Positions 1 through 8,595 of a stretch of 64,000 bases of DNA are shown in pieces (position 1 is the stretch's first letter; every line of letters starts with the position of its first letter). The DNA comes from CAWGMT01 sp963823675 (GTDB lineage: Bacteria; Planctomycetota; Planctomycetia; Isosphaerales; Isosphaeraceae). The notes below the pieces were generated by a model. The model did no database searches, was not told where the DNA came from, and saw only the letters and a program-made list of their open reading frames with translations. Location: NCBI GenBank assembly GCA_963823675.1, contig CAWGMT010000012.1:1612001-1676000 (forward strand), in the 5' to 3' direction. The translations under genes and the position numbers were made by a program.

Positions 1-429
1 GTCAAACGGATGTACGAGGGTTATCTCGCCTGGTTTCACGATGTCGCGTTGACCCGCGGCTTTGATTCAGTTCGCATCGAGCTGGGCGGCCCGCGCGAAA
101 ACCCGACGATTCTGACTCGCCAGGACTGGCGCGGCCCGCGCGCCAGTACGGGGGTCAATGATCTGGGCTACTGGGAGATCGAGCTGCCGCGAGCCGGGCG
201 TTTCGACATCAAGCTCGACCTTCAGCCGCGCCGATTTCCAACCGAAGCGCATTTCGTGGTTGGGGGCGTCAAGCTCAAACAGCCTCTAGCCGCAGGTGTG
301 ACCGACTGCTGGTTTCGATCTGTCGCGCTTCCGCAGGGCCCGGCTCGTCTCGAAGCCTGGGTCGAGGGGAACGGAGCATCAGCAGGCGTCTGGCGCGTAA
401 CCGCGCTGCGCATCGATGAGAGCCGCTAG
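1..429 (+). CDS. Arylsulfatase-type sulfatase, C-terminal fragment
   Basis: The reading frame is open from base 1 (it enters the window already in progress) and ends at TAG 427-429. About 142 residues are visible. The text YEGYLAWFHDV, then a GGPRENPTILTRQDWRG-type stretch, then a beta-rich tail matches the C-terminus of planctomycete sulfatases, where ENP-x-x-LTRQDW follows the catalytic domain. The catalytic Cys/Ser site and the metal ligands lie upstream of the window, so activity cannot be judged. Sulfatases are abundant in planctomycetes and remove sulfate from algal or host polysaccharides, usually outside the cytoplasm. The family assignment is inference from the C-terminal motif only. 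Confidence 0.6.
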   Translation, partial: VKRMYEGYLAWFHDVALTRGFDSVRIELGGPRENPTILTRQDWRGPRASTGVNDLGYWEIELPRAGRFDIKLDLQPRRFPTEAHFVVGGVKLKQPLAAGVTDCWFRSVALPQGPARLEAWVEGNGASAGVWRVTALRIDESR

Positions 430-455
430 ATTCTTTCGTCCCATCGAAGCCCAAG

Positions 456-2060
456 CTAAACCGCAGATGCGGCGCGGGCACGAACCGCGAATTCAGCGCT
501 GGGCCCTGGAGAATGGTACAAGCATCGATCATCCGCGTACCGTAAAGAGTCGGGTGACGGCTGGTGCTTGGGCTCGGCGGGCTCGGCAGTATCGACCTTG
601 AGAAGCGCCGACAGAATCTTGCCGGCCCAGCGGTACACGTTGTTCTCCTCGACGGCGGTCCGCATGCGTTGCATGCGCCGCTTGCGATCGGCGGGTTTCA
701 TGATAAGAGCCTGATGCATCGCCTCCGCGAGCTCGTCGACCGCGAAGGGGTTAAAGAGCACGGCATCCGACAGCTCCAGGACCGAGCCCGCGAATTGACT
801 CAGAAGCAACACGCCGTCTTCGTCAAACCGGCTGGATACGAATTCCTTGGCCACCAGGTTCATGCCGTCGTGAAGCGAGCTGACCACGCAAAAATCGGCC
901 ATGCGATGGAGGGCCATCATCTCGATCGGGGAGAAATGGCGCTTGAAATAGAGTACGGGCCGCCAGCTCGCGGTGCTCCACTTCCGATTGAGCTCCTCGA
1001 CCAGGCGATCGATCTCGTCGTCCAGGTGCTGGTAAGCCGGAATATGGGCCCGGCTGGGAACGCCGACCTGAAGGAACGTCAAGTGTCCGCGGTACTGCGG
1101 CCAGCGCTCGAAGACGCGATCGAGGGCGCGGAGGCGCTCCGGGATCCCCTTGGTGTAGTCGATCCGCTCGATGCCGACTCCGAGCAGATTGCCCCGCAAC
1201 CGCATCTGGTCCTTCCGATCATCCATCTCGGCGGCAACCTCGGGGGAAGTCGCCATCGCGGTGTGCCGCTCGAAATCGATGCTGATCGGAAAGGGGCGAA
1301 CCTGGGTCATCTTGTTTCCCCGGACGATCTCGGCCTGCTCGTGGTTGACCTTGGCCTCGATCGTACGATCGACCGTTTCGATGAAGTTCTGACAGTGGTA
1401 ACGCAGGTGGAAGCCCAGGAGGTCGTTACCCAGAAGGCCGTCGAGCAGCTCTTGCTTCCAGGGGAAGACGCGGAACGTCTCGCGGTTCGGCCAGGGGATG
1501 TGCCAGAACTGAGCGACGATCAAGCTGGGGTTGCGGTCCTTCAGGTAGCGCGGCAGAAGTCCGAAATGGTAGTCCTGAATGAAGACGAAAGTCGGTCGAT
1601 CCCCGGCCTCCTCGAGCACCGCGTCGCCAAAGAGCGCGTTGACCTCGCGGTAAAGCTCCCAGTGCCGCGGCTCGAAGATGGGCCGGGTGAAAGTCACGTG
1701 GCACAGCGGCCACAGCCCCTCATTGGCCAGCCCGTGATAGTATCCGTCCTCCTGCTCCTTCGTCAGCCAGACGCGGCGCAATGTGTAGGCTGGGTCTTCG
1801 GGAGGAACACGAACGTGGTCTTGCGCGTTGACGAGCTCTCGGTCCGCATCACCCGAGCCGTGGCCGATCCACACGCCGCCTGAGGCCCGCATCACCGGAT
1901 CGAGCGCCGCGGCCAGCCCGCTTGCGGGCCGGATGCACTCGACGTTGGCACCACCGTTTACGTACCGGTGCACATAAGGCTCCCGGTTGGCGACGACGAT
2001 GATCTGATAATCGGTCAGTTTCGTCTCGATCAGATTGTGCAGCGAAGATCTGTTCCACAT
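456..2060 (-). CDS. otsA: Alpha,alpha-trehalose-phosphate synthase, GT20 family
   Basis: 534 residues. GT20 retaining glycosyltransferases join glucose from a nucleotide sugar to glucose-6-phosphate, giving trehalose-6-phosphate in the cytoplasm. Seen: N-terminal VVANREPYVHRY (about residues 22-33), the donor-phosphate motif ERIDYTKG (about 298-305, with the Arg and Lys of the family), and SLHDGMNLVAKEF near residue 395, the most diagnostic GT20 signature. Length is slightly above the roughly 470-500 usual for OtsA; the C-terminal 40 residues look unstructured. The ATG at 2060 is preceded by AGAGGTG at a good distance, which supports this start. No otsB phosphatase lies in the window. A related GT20 activity such as glucosylglycerol-phosphate synthase cannot be excluded. 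Trehalose would fit osmotic or desiccation stress. Confidence 0.85.
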   Translation of the reverse strand: MWNRSSLHNLIETKLTDYQIIVVANREPYVHRYVNGGANVECIRPASGLAAALDPVMRASGGVWIGHGSGDADRELVNAQDHVRVPPEDPAYTLRRVWLTKEQEDGYYHGLANEGLWPLCHVTFTRPIFEPRHWELYREVNALFGDAVLEEAGDRPTFVFIQDYHFGLLPRYLKDRNPSLIVAQFWHIPWPNRETFRVFPWKQELLDGLLGNDLLGFHLRYHCQNFIETVDRTIEAKVNHEQAEIVRGNKMTQVRPFPISIDFERHTAMATSPEVAAEMDDRKDQMRLRGNLLGVGIERIDYTKGIPERLRALDRVFERWPQYRGHLTFLQVGVPSRAHIPAYQHLDDEIDRLVEELNRKWSTASWRPVLYFKRHFSPIEMMALHRMADFCVVSSLHDGMNLVAKEFVSSRFDEDGVLLLSQFAGSVLELSDAVLFNPFAVDELAEAMHQALIMKPADRKRRMQRMRTAVEENNVYRWAGKILSALLKVDTAEPAEPKHQPSPDSLRYADDRCLYHSPGPSAEFAVRARAASAV

Positions 2061-2452
2061 ATCACACCTCTTGTGTAAAGAGCACCAATTGTGAGTGTGC
2101 TAGGATCACTTCACAGTTACACAGTCGAGTGACTTAAGGCATGGATTGACCTTCGGCCTCACCTTCGTTGGAGTTGGTCGGCGGACGGGGTTGCAGGCAG
2201 GTCGAAATGCTCTACGATCCCACTGCGGGCTCGTGACGGTGAGGCCTTTGTTGCCCTAAGATTGATTTGCATCGTGCGGGGAACCGGATGAGGCATCCTG
2301 GCGCGGAAGACTTCGGCCCAAGCGCTGACGTCTGTTCCTCAGTTCTTGCAAACCCGATACCAAAACCCGCGACGACGCGGAAATGGGAGAGCATGGTTGT
2401 GTGGCGTTTCGACGATCCCGATGCGCTGGGACGTGCGATCTCGGCGCGGTGG
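2061..2452. other. Intergenic region upstream of otsA
   Basis: About 390 bases between the otsA start and the antiporter stop, both minus-strand genes. It must carry the otsA promoter and leader. The part nearest otsA (2070-2130) is AT-richer than its surroundings. No convincing ORF, hairpin or RNA gene was recognised; the open frames across it are shadows of the flanking genes. Confidence 0.4.
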
Positions 2453-3679
2453 CTATGCCGTATTGACGAGGTCTTCGACGCCCTCACAGGGCAGCTCGAC
2501 TTCCGGTGCCGGCGCCTGAACGAGCAGGAGCTTCAGTGCCGGGGGTGCGACGAGGGTTGTGACCATCACCATGAGAGTCACCGCACCGAAGAGGCCGGCG
2601 TCGAATACGCCGGAAGCCAGCCCCATCTGGGCGAAGATCAGCCCGACCTCGCCGCGCGGGACCATCCCCACTCCGACGACCGTCTTGTTACCCCGGAACC
2701 AGAAGGGCGCGTAGCCCGCCAGCAACTTTCCGAGCACTCCGACGACGATCAACATGCCGCCTACCAGGAGCGCGAACCGGCTGGCGCGATCGAGTGGGTT
2801 GAGCGCGGCACAGTCGACCGAAGCTCCGACCGCGACGAAAAAAAGAGGGACGAAGAAATGGCCAATGGCCGTGATGCCGTGCTCGATCTCCCGGGCCTGC
2901 GGCGCCCTGGCGACCAGCAGGCCGGCCGCGAACGCGCCGATGATGAGCGCCGAGCCGCAAAGATCGGCGAGCGAGGCCAGACCAAACGCCGAGATCAACG
3001 CCAGCGTCGTCGGCGTTCCCGGCAGGTCGAGATGGTCGGCAACGCGGAAAAGACGCGGAACTACAATCATGCCGACCAGAACCGTCGCGACGAGAAACCC
3101 GATCGCCGTCGCCGATGTGACACCGATTCCTCGCAGCGTGACGTCCCGTCCCTGGGCAAGGCCGGTCACCACGGAGAGAACCATCAGACCCAGGATGTCG
3201 TCAATCACGGCCGCTCCCAGGACGATCTGGCCTTCGAGGTCGTGCAGCCGCCCCAAGTCGGAAAGGACGCGGGCCGTGATCCCGACGCTGGTCGCCGTCA
3301 ATGTCGCACCCGCCATGATCGAGATGATGTTCGTCAGACCAAGCAACCGGCAGGCGAAGTATCCCAGCGCAAAGGGCAGCACCACCCCCACGACTGCAAC
3401 AACCAGCGAGGTCGCGCCGACCTTGAAGAGCCGGCCGAGGTCCGTTTCGAGCCCAATGGCGAAGAGCAGGATCACGACGCCGACCTCGGAGAGCAGATGA
3501 ACCGTCTCGTTGCCCGCATCGACCAGCCCAAGAACCGACCGGCCGACGATCACGCCGCCGATGAGCTCCCCGATCACCGCCGGCTGCCCCAGCCGCTGGG
3601 CCAGGTAGCCGCCGGCCTTGGCCACGCCTAGCATCGCCACCAACATCGCCAGTAAATGTGCTGCCGTTAAATGTTCCAT
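2453..3679 (-). CDS. CPA2-family cation:proton antiporter
   Basis: 408 residues from the ATG at 3679. The same frame stays open to 3787, but the extra 36 residues are polar and the hydrophobic N-helix starts directly at MEHLTAAHLLAML. About 11-12 membrane segments are readable. Diagnostic pieces are QPAVIGELIGGVIVG in helix 2, ATLTATSVGITARVL in the unwound helix 4, and GAAVIDDILGL in helix 5 with the Asp-Asp pair that carries ions in electrogenic Na+/H+ exchangers. No C-terminal RCK/TrkA_N regulatory domain is present, so this is the short NapA/GerN-like form rather than full-length KefB/KefC. Probable role is sodium or potassium efflux and pH homeostasis at the inner membrane. It is divergent from typA on its 5' side. 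Confidence 0.8.
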   Translation of the reverse strand: MEHLTAAHLLAMLVAMLGVAKAGGYLAQRLGQPAVIGELIGGVIVGRSVLGLVDAGNETVHLLSEVGVVILLFAIGLETDLGRLFKVGATSLVVAVVGVVLPFALGYFACRLLGLTNIISIMAGATLTATSVGITARVLSDLGRLHDLEGQIVLGAAVIDDILGLMVLSVVTGLAQGRDVTLRGIGVTSATAIGFLVATVLVGMIVVPRLFRVADHLDLPGTPTTLALISAFGLASLADLCGSALIIGAFAAGLLVARAPQAREIEHGITAIGHFFVPLFFVAVGASVDCAALNPLDRASRFALLVGGMLIVVGVLGKLLAGYAPFWFRGNKTVVGVGMVPRGEVGLIFAQMGLASGVFDAGLFGAVTLMVMVTTLVAPPALKLLLVQAPAPEVELPCEGVEDLVNTA

Positions 3680-3834
3680 GATGCATGATGTCATGGCAAC
3701 CGGACTTGTCCGGAGGCGCGGGGAAGGGATAAGATTGGTTGACTCTTGATTAAGCGTTACGGGGTTGTGTCTGCGGGATGCCGGCACTCCTTGATCGAAA
3801 CTGATTCACACAGGGACGAGCGACGATCTTATCC

Positions 3835-5664
3835 ATGAAGAGACGCGACGACATTCGAAATGTAGCCATCATCGCCCATGTCGACCACGGCAAGACGACT
3901 CTGGTCGACGCCATGCTGCGCCAGAGCGGTCAATACCGCGCCTCGCAGCTTCAGGGCGAGCGCATCCTCGATTCCAACGAGCTGGAGCGCGAGCGAGGCA
4001 TCACCATTCTGGCCAAGAACATCGCCATCAAGTACGGCGAAATCAAGATCAACCTCATCGACACCCCGGGGCACGCCGACTTTGGCGGCGAAGTCGAGCG
4101 CACGCTTCAGATGGCTGACGGGGCCCTGGTTCTGGTGGACGCCTTCGAAGGGCCGATGCCGCAGACCAAGTTCGTCCTCCGCAAGGCGTTCGCCTGTCGC
4201 ATCCGGCCGATTGTCGTGATCAACAAGATCGACCGGCCCGATGCGCGGCCAACAGAAGTACTCAACGAGATATTCGACACCTTCGCGGAACAGGGGGCAA
4301 GTGAAGAACAGCTCGATTTTCCCTATATTTTCGCATCGGGCAAGGCCGGCTTCGCTTCGCACGATCCCCATGCCCAAGAGGGCGACGTCAAGCCGCTCTT
4401 TGACATGATCGTCTCGCACGTGCCCGGGCCGAGCGTGGATCCCGATAGTCCGTTCCGCATGCTTTGCACGACTCTCGACTTCTCCGAGTACGTGGGACGG
4501 ATCGCCATCGGCCGGATCGTTGCCGGACGGGTCACCCGCGGCCAGAAGGCCGTGCTGATCAAGGCCGGCGGCGTGATCCGGACCGGATCGATCGATAGCG
4601 TGCTGGAATTCGACAAGCTCGGCCGTCTTGAGGTCCAGTCCGCCCTCGCCGGCGATATCGTGGCGATCGTGGGCCTCGCGACGGTCGATATCGGCGATAC
4701 CATCGCCGACCCCGACCATCCCGTTGCTCTCCCTCGAATCGAGGTCGACGAGCCAACTTTGTCGATGCTCTTCACGGTCAACGATTCGCCGCTGGCCGGC
4801 GAGGGCCAGTACCTTACCTCGCGCCACATCCAGGAGCGGCTCGAGCGCGAGCTCGAGTCGAACGTGGCGCTCCGCGTGGAACCCACCGACGAACGCGACT
4901 CATTCAAGGTCTCGGGCCGAGGTCTCCTGCACCTCTCGGTCCTGATCGAAACCATGCGGCGCCAGGGGTACGAGCTGGCCGTCGGCAAGCCGGAGGTCAT
5001 CTTCCGGACCACTCTGGGCGAGATCTGCGAACCGTATGAATTCCTGGTCGTCGACGTCCCCCACGCCTACATCGGGCCGGTAATCGAGCTCTCCGGCTCG
5101 CGGCGCGGCGAGATGACCAAGATGGACGTCAAGGGGGCCTACGCCCATCTCGAATTCCTGATCCCGGCGCGGGGCTTGATCGGCCTGCGCAACCGGCTCA
5201 TGAGCGCCACCCAGGGCGAGGCGATCATGCATCACAATTTCCACGACTATCGCCCGAGCAAAGGAGACGTTCCTCGCCGGCCCAACGGTGTCATGGTCAG
5301 CCTGGTCAGAGGTCAAGCGGTCGCTTATGCCCTCGACAACCTCCAGCAGCGCGGCACGATGTTTGTCGAGCCCGGCGACCTAGTGTATGAGGGGATGATC
5401 ATCGGCGAAAACGCCCGCGGTGAGGACATGACCGTCAATCCGTGCAAGGAGAAGAAGCTGACGAACGTCCGCGCCGCCGGCTCGGACAAGAACATTCTGC
5501 TCAAGACTCCTCGCGAGCTCACGCTCGAGCTGGCCCTCGAATACATCGAAGACGACGAGCTGGTGGAGGTCACTCCCTCGAAGATCCGGCTGCGCAAGAA
5601 GGTCTTGAGCGACGAGAGCCGCAAGCGCACGGAGCGCAGCGGGGGGAAAAAAGTCGGCGTGTGA
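3835..5664 (+). CDS. typA: Ribosome-associated GTPase TypA/BipA
   Basis: 609 residues, the usual length. TypA is a translational GTPase of the EF-G superfamily that binds the 70S ribosome and helps large-subunit assembly and stress or cold growth. All G motifs are visible: G1 AHVDHGKTTL (about residues 15-24), G2 ERGITI, G3 DTPGHADFGGEVER, and G4 NKIDRPDAR. Domains II and III, the EF-G V-like domain and the TypA-specific C-terminal domain (ALEYIEDDELVEVTPS, then RKKVL) follow in order. The ATG at 3835 starts at the conserved MKRRDDIRNVAIIAHVDHGK context, leaving little doubt about the start. It stands alone on the plus strand, divergent from the antiporter. Confidence 0.95.
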   Translation: MKRRDDIRNVAIIAHVDHGKTTLVDAMLRQSGQYRASQLQGERILDSNELERERGITILAKNIAIKYGEIKINLIDTPGHADFGGEVERTLQMADGALVLVDAFEGPMPQTKFVLRKAFACRIRPIVVINKIDRPDARPTEVLNEIFDTFAEQGASEEQLDFPYIFASGKAGFASHDPHAQEGDVKPLFDMIVSHVPGPSVDPDSPFRMLCTTLDFSEYVGRIAIGRIVAGRVTRGQKAVLIKAGGVIRTGSIDSVLEFDKLGRLEVQSALAGDIVAIVGLATVDIGDTIADPDHPVALPRIEVDEPTLSMLFTVNDSPLAGEGQYLTSRHIQERLERELESNVALRVEPTDERDSFKVSGRGLLHLSVLIETMRRQGYELAVGKPEVIFRTTLGEICEPYEFLVVDVPHAYIGPVIELSGSRRGEMTKMDVKGAYAHLEFLIPARGLIGLRNRLMSATQGEAIMHHNFHDYRPSKGDVPRRPNGVMVSLVRGQAVAYALDNLQQRGTMFVEPGDLVYEGMIIGENARGEDMTVNPCKEKKLTNVRAAGSDKNILLKTPRELTLELALEYIEDDELVEVTPSKIRLRKKVLSDESRKRTERSGGKKVGV

Positions 5665-5683
5665 GAGGGGCACTCAGCACTTG

Positions 5684-5758
5684 CGCGCGTAGAGCCCGCT
5701 CCGCCCGGCGATCCCCAGATGCGCGCATCGCGCCCAGATATTTGCGAGAAAGAATCTA
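5684..5758 (-). repeat. Dispersed intergenic repeat, copy 1
   Basis: This about 75-base element lies between typA and the convergent acetyltransferase. Read on the minus strand it resembles 28744-28815 on the plus strand: GATTCTTTC near the start, the palindrome GATGCGCGCATC (5718-5729 here), then GATCGCCGG-x-CGGAGC-x-GGCTC. Over the aligned stretch I judge roughly 70-75 percent identity by eye. The conserved palindrome suggests a REP-like element or terminator hairpin. Confidence 0.6.
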
Positions 5759-6301
5759 AGTGGCGTGCGCGGCGAACCAATCCTCCGCGAGAATGGCGAA
5801 GAGGTCGGCATCGTGCCAGCGCCCGTCGCGCCAGAACTTGCTCCGCGCGATCCCTTCATGGCGGTAGCCGCATTTCTCGTAGACTCGCTTCATCGCCGGG
5901 TTCATGGTATGCCCTTCGATCCGATGGAGATTGAGCTCGCCGAAGGCGAATTTGGTCCGCACGCGCACCGCGTCGCTGGCGTAGCCGCGGCCCCACGCCG
6001 AGCGCTCGCCGAGAACGAGCCCTCCCGTCGCCCAGCGATTCCGCCAACTGATCTCGTGCAGACCGATGAACCCGATATGACGCTCGGCATCATCGAGGAT
6101 CGCCCAGTGGAAACCCGTGTCGCGCTCCGATTCGGCACGCTCGAAGAACAGCTCTTCCTGGCGGCGCGAGATGCCGAGATTGAGCTTGAGCGTCGCGGTG
6201 ATCTCCGGGTCGTTGAGCCAGGTGAGCGCGCTCTCGAGATGAAGTGCCCGGTCGAGCGGGACCAGCCGGACGTGCTGGCCCTTCAGTCCCGCGATTGCCA
6301 T
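5756..6301 (-). CDS. GNAT-family N-acetyltransferase (RimJ/RimL type)
   Basis: 181 residues from the ATG at 6301 (MAIAGLKGQHVRLVPLD). The frame is open to 6388, but the upstream part would overlap the nuclease gene, and RimL-type proteins begin close to the VRLVPL strand. The acetyl-CoA loop is the region GERSAWGRGYASDAVR (the Q/R-x-x-G-x-G/A motif), followed by HRIEGHTMNPAMKRVYEKCGYRHEG, typical of acetyltransferases acting on N-termini of ribosomal proteins or on small amines. The substrate cannot be read from sequence. It is the last gene of a long minus-strand series and converges on typA. Confidence 0.8.
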   Translation of the reverse strand: MAIAGLKGQHVRLVPLDRALHLESALTWLNDPEITATLKLNLGISRRQEELFFERAESERDTGFHWAILDDAERHIGFIGLHEISWRNRWATGGLVLGERSAWGRGYASDAVRVRTKFAFGELNLHRIEGHTMNPAMKRVYEKCGYRHEGIARSKFWRDGRWHDADLFAILAEDWFAAHAT

Positions 6302-6351
6302 GGAAGCCTCCTCGGTCTCGTACACCTGTGCGATCCGGTCCGCAGTTGTGT

Positions 6352-6999
6352 TCAGTTGCTCGGATACTTCCCGTGCTGTTTCAGCCATTCCGTGAGCGTC
6401 CTCATCCGCGCTCGGTACTGGTAAGGCGGCTCGAAGGGCAAGGGACTTGCATCCTTGGCGGCGGCGACGACGTCGGCGGATTCCTTGGGCAGCCCGTTGT
6501 CGCCATAGTGGCTGACCGTCTCGCCGCTGTATCCCGCCTTGATCGCCAGGACGGAATAGTTGCGACTGTTGATGAAGAGGTACGCCAGGGTCCGGTCATA
6601 GGGGTCGAGCGTGGGACAGCGGAGCAACTCGACCTCCGTGGCCGCCGCGAACGCCCCTTGCGCGAAGGCGGTTGCCTCGGGCCCGAATGGTTCGTCGTAG
6701 GGTATGCTGTGTTCCAGCCGGCGCGTCTCCGGAGTGTCGATTCCCAGGATGCGCACGACCTCATCGTTCGACTTTTCCTTATCCCAGTGAATGATGACGG
6801 TGTCGCCGTCTTCCACCACGATCGCCGCCGGATCGACACGCAGCCGCTGACTGTGCGGACGAGGCTGCGGTTTCGGTGCCGGCCGTTCTCCCTGCACTCG
6901 CGCTCCCGGCGCGCTCGGGGCCTGGGCCTGCGCCATCACCAAAGGAACCAGAGCCAGGCCAACGAACGTCCAGCCGAATTTGCGGGCATCAACACGCAT
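6352..6999 (-). CDS. Secreted staphylococcal-nuclease-like (SNase) protein
   Basis: 215 residues from the ATG at 6999, giving a clear signal peptide (MRVDARKFGW, then a hydrophobic core ending in AQAQA). The upstream in-frame ATG at 7056 would bury this signal. After a Pro-rich linker comes the SNase OB-fold: VEDGDTVIIHW, VRILGIDTPETRR and DPYDRTLAYLFI, holding the Asp, Arg, Glu and Arg positions that bind calcium and phosphate in thermonucleases. A Trp/Lys-rich tail ends the protein. Probable role is degradation of extracellular or periplasmic DNA or RNA for nutrients. SNase-fold proteins that only bind nucleic acid also exist, so catalysis is likely but not certain. Confidence 0.78.
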   Translation of the reverse strand: MRVDARKFGWTFVGLALVPLVMAQAQAPSAPGARVQGERPAPKPQPRPHSQRLRVDPAAIVVEDGDTVIIHWDKEKSNDEVVRILGIDTPETRRLEHSIPYDEPFGPEATAFAQGAFAAATEVELLRCPTLDPYDRTLAYLFINSRNYSVLAIKAGYSGETVSHYGDNGLPKESADVVAAAKDASPLPFEPPYQYRARMRTLTEWLKQHGKYPSN

Positions 7000-7078
7000 A
7001 CAATCCTCCAGGCGGCTCATGTTGCCGCGGCATTGATGAAAGTGGACACTTGCCAATCTTGAGAGGTTCGTTCTGATT

Positions 7079-7921
7079 CTACGAGAGACGCGATTTGACG
7101 AAATCCAGCCCGTCCCGGCACAGCCCCATGGGGTCGGGAAACAGGTCCCGCCAAACCTTCGTGGCCGCGGCCAGGGCCGGCAGCGCCCGTCCGAATGCCT
7201 CGATCGTCAGGTAGCCATCGTAACCAGCATGTTTGAGCCCGCTGAAGAAGTCGTTCCAGTGAACCTGGCCGGTTCCCGGTATGCCGCGATCGTTTTCCGA
7301 GACGTGCACGTGAATCGTCTCGGAGGCGCACGACGCGATCGCCCTGGCCTGGCTCTTCTCCTCGATGTGGGCGTGGAAGCTGTCGTACATCATCTTGCAG
7401 TAGGGGTGGTCAACCGCCTTGACGAACCGGCTCGTCTGGGCGGCCGTCGTGAGGAAGTAGATCTCGAACCGATTGAGATATTCCACGGCCAGACGGATGC
7501 CTCGCGTCTGGGCCTTCTCGGCGGCGCGCCTTAACGTCTCGACGCCGTACTGGAATTCATCGCCGGTCGGCCCCTCGCCCGAGAAGACGCCGATGGCCGA
7601 ATGGATCGGACCGCAGAGGATCGTGCAGCCGAAGGCCTGGCCGCATTCCATCACGCGATCGAGGTGGGCCACCGCGGCGTCGCGGATCTTCCGATCCGGA
7701 GAAATCGGGTTCGTCTCGGCCCCCATGACGGTCACGGCCGTCGCACCCAGGCCCAGGCCCTTGATCCGCTTTCCCAGCCGCTCAAACGGCTTCAAATCCG
7801 ACGTGTCGAAGATCGGAACTTCGACGGCGTCGAACCCGAGGGCCTTCACTTGATCGAGGATCGCATCGTGTTGTTCGGTCACATGGGTGGTCCACAGGAG
7901 CAGGTTCATGCCGGTTTTCAT
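7079..7921 (-). CDS. Sugar isomerase/epimerase, xylose-isomerase-like TIM barrel
   Basis: 280 residues. The N-terminus MKTGMNLLLWTTHVTEQH and the overall spacing match the D-tagatose/D-psicose 3-epimerase branch of AP-endonuclease-2-type TIM barrels. Expected metal ligands are visible: Glu in LAVEYLNRFE, Asp in MMYDSFHAHIEE, the His/Glu region HVHVSENDRGIPGTGQVHW, and Glu in GYLTIEAFG. Such enzymes interconvert ketoses at C3 or act on related inositol intermediates, using Mn2+ or Mg2+. Its neighbours are a Gfo/Idh/MocA dehydrogenase, another TIM barrel and a cupin isomerase, which supports a role in catabolism of an unusual sugar or polyol. The exact substrate is unknown. Confidence 0.75.
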   Translation of the reverse strand: MKTGMNLLLWTTHVTEQHDAILDQVKALGFDAVEVPIFDTSDLKPFERLGKRIKGLGLGATAVTVMGAETNPISPDRKIRDAAVAHLDRVMECGQAFGCTILCGPIHSAIGVFSGEGPTGDEFQYGVETLRRAAEKAQTRGIRLAVEYLNRFEIYFLTTAAQTSRFVKAVDHPYCKMMYDSFHAHIEEKSQARAIASCASETIHVHVSENDRGIPGTGQVHWNDFFSGLKHAGYDGYLTIEAFGRALPALAAATKVWRDLFPDPMGLCRDGLDFVKSRLS

Positions 7922-7945
7922 GGATCGTCGTCTCTTGCTGATGGT

Positions 7946-8518
7946 TCACTTGCGGAGGAAATCACTGCGGTAGTAAAGCGAAATCATGTAAAGCCCCGTG
8001 CACGCCCAGACCAGGCCGAGAAGCAGCCCCACCTGTTCCTGCCACGACAGCCGGATCCGTCGCCTGCGCGAGCGCCTCAGGTATCCCCCGGCCAAAAGGG
8101 CGATCGTGACGTACAGGGCCATTGCCGGAGTGCCATGATAGTAGCAGGCGGCCATGCCCTTGAGCGAGCCCTCGACCGTCCGGCGGTAGATCATGGGCGG
8201 CCAGAGCAGCCAGGTCGCCGTGCCCTGGATGAACCAGAGCAGCCGCCCGGCCTGCCAGATCCGACCGCGGGCTGTCCACAACAAGAGCGGTACGCCGACT
8301 AACGACATGCCGCCCACTGCGTAAATGAGCAAGAGCACGATGGGCTGGTCCCACGTTCCCCAGGCCATGTCGTTGGCGGCAGGCGAATTGGGAGGGAGCA
8401 TCTCCCTGAGATCGGGCAGCGCCATCCATAGGCCGAGCGCCGCCCCGGCGATCAGGACCATGAGCGAGCCCAGGTTCATTCGTGATTCACGGCGTCGCTG
8501 GCGAGGTCCCTGGTTCAT
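7946..8518 (-). CDS. Hypothetical multi-pass membrane protein
   Basis: 190 residues from the ATG at 8518 (MNQGPRQRRRESRM). The frame is open to 8554, but this start puts a basic stretch in front of the first helix. Four or five hydrophobic segments are visible (LMVLIAGAALGLWMAL, PIVLLLIYAVGGMSLVGVPLLLW, AMALYVTIALLAGGYL, VGLLLGLVWACTGLYMI), with an Arg-rich cytoplasmic loop RRSRRRRIR. I do not recognise a family; similar short membrane proteins are common in planctomycetes. It sits between the sugar epimerase and the Gfo/Idh/MocA gene, 25 bases from the former, so it is probably co-transcribed. Confidence 0.6.
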   Translation of the reverse strand: MNQGPRQRRRESRMNLGSLMVLIAGAALGLWMALPDLREMLPPNSPAANDMAWGTWDQPIVLLLIYAVGGMSLVGVPLLLWTARGRIWQAGRLLWFIQGTATWLLWPPMIYRRTVEGSLKGMAACYYHGTPAMALYVTIALLAGGYLRRSRRRRIRLSWQEQVGLLLGLVWACTGLYMISLYYRSDFLRK

Positions 8519-8595
8519 CGCACAGCACTCCTGTCGATCGATCGGTCTGCGCACTCATTGGCCTGTGTGTTGCTGGGGGCAATGACCCAGGAATG

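Noticed and set aside
564..1883. 439-codon plus-strand ORF across otsA
   Set aside because: It is antisense to a clear GT20 gene, has no start context or family motif, and reflects the high-GC third-position pattern.
2267..3631. 454-codon plus-strand ORF across the antiporter
   Set aside because: Charged, repetitive Asp/Arg/His composition typical of an antisense shadow; the minus strand has clear membrane helices.
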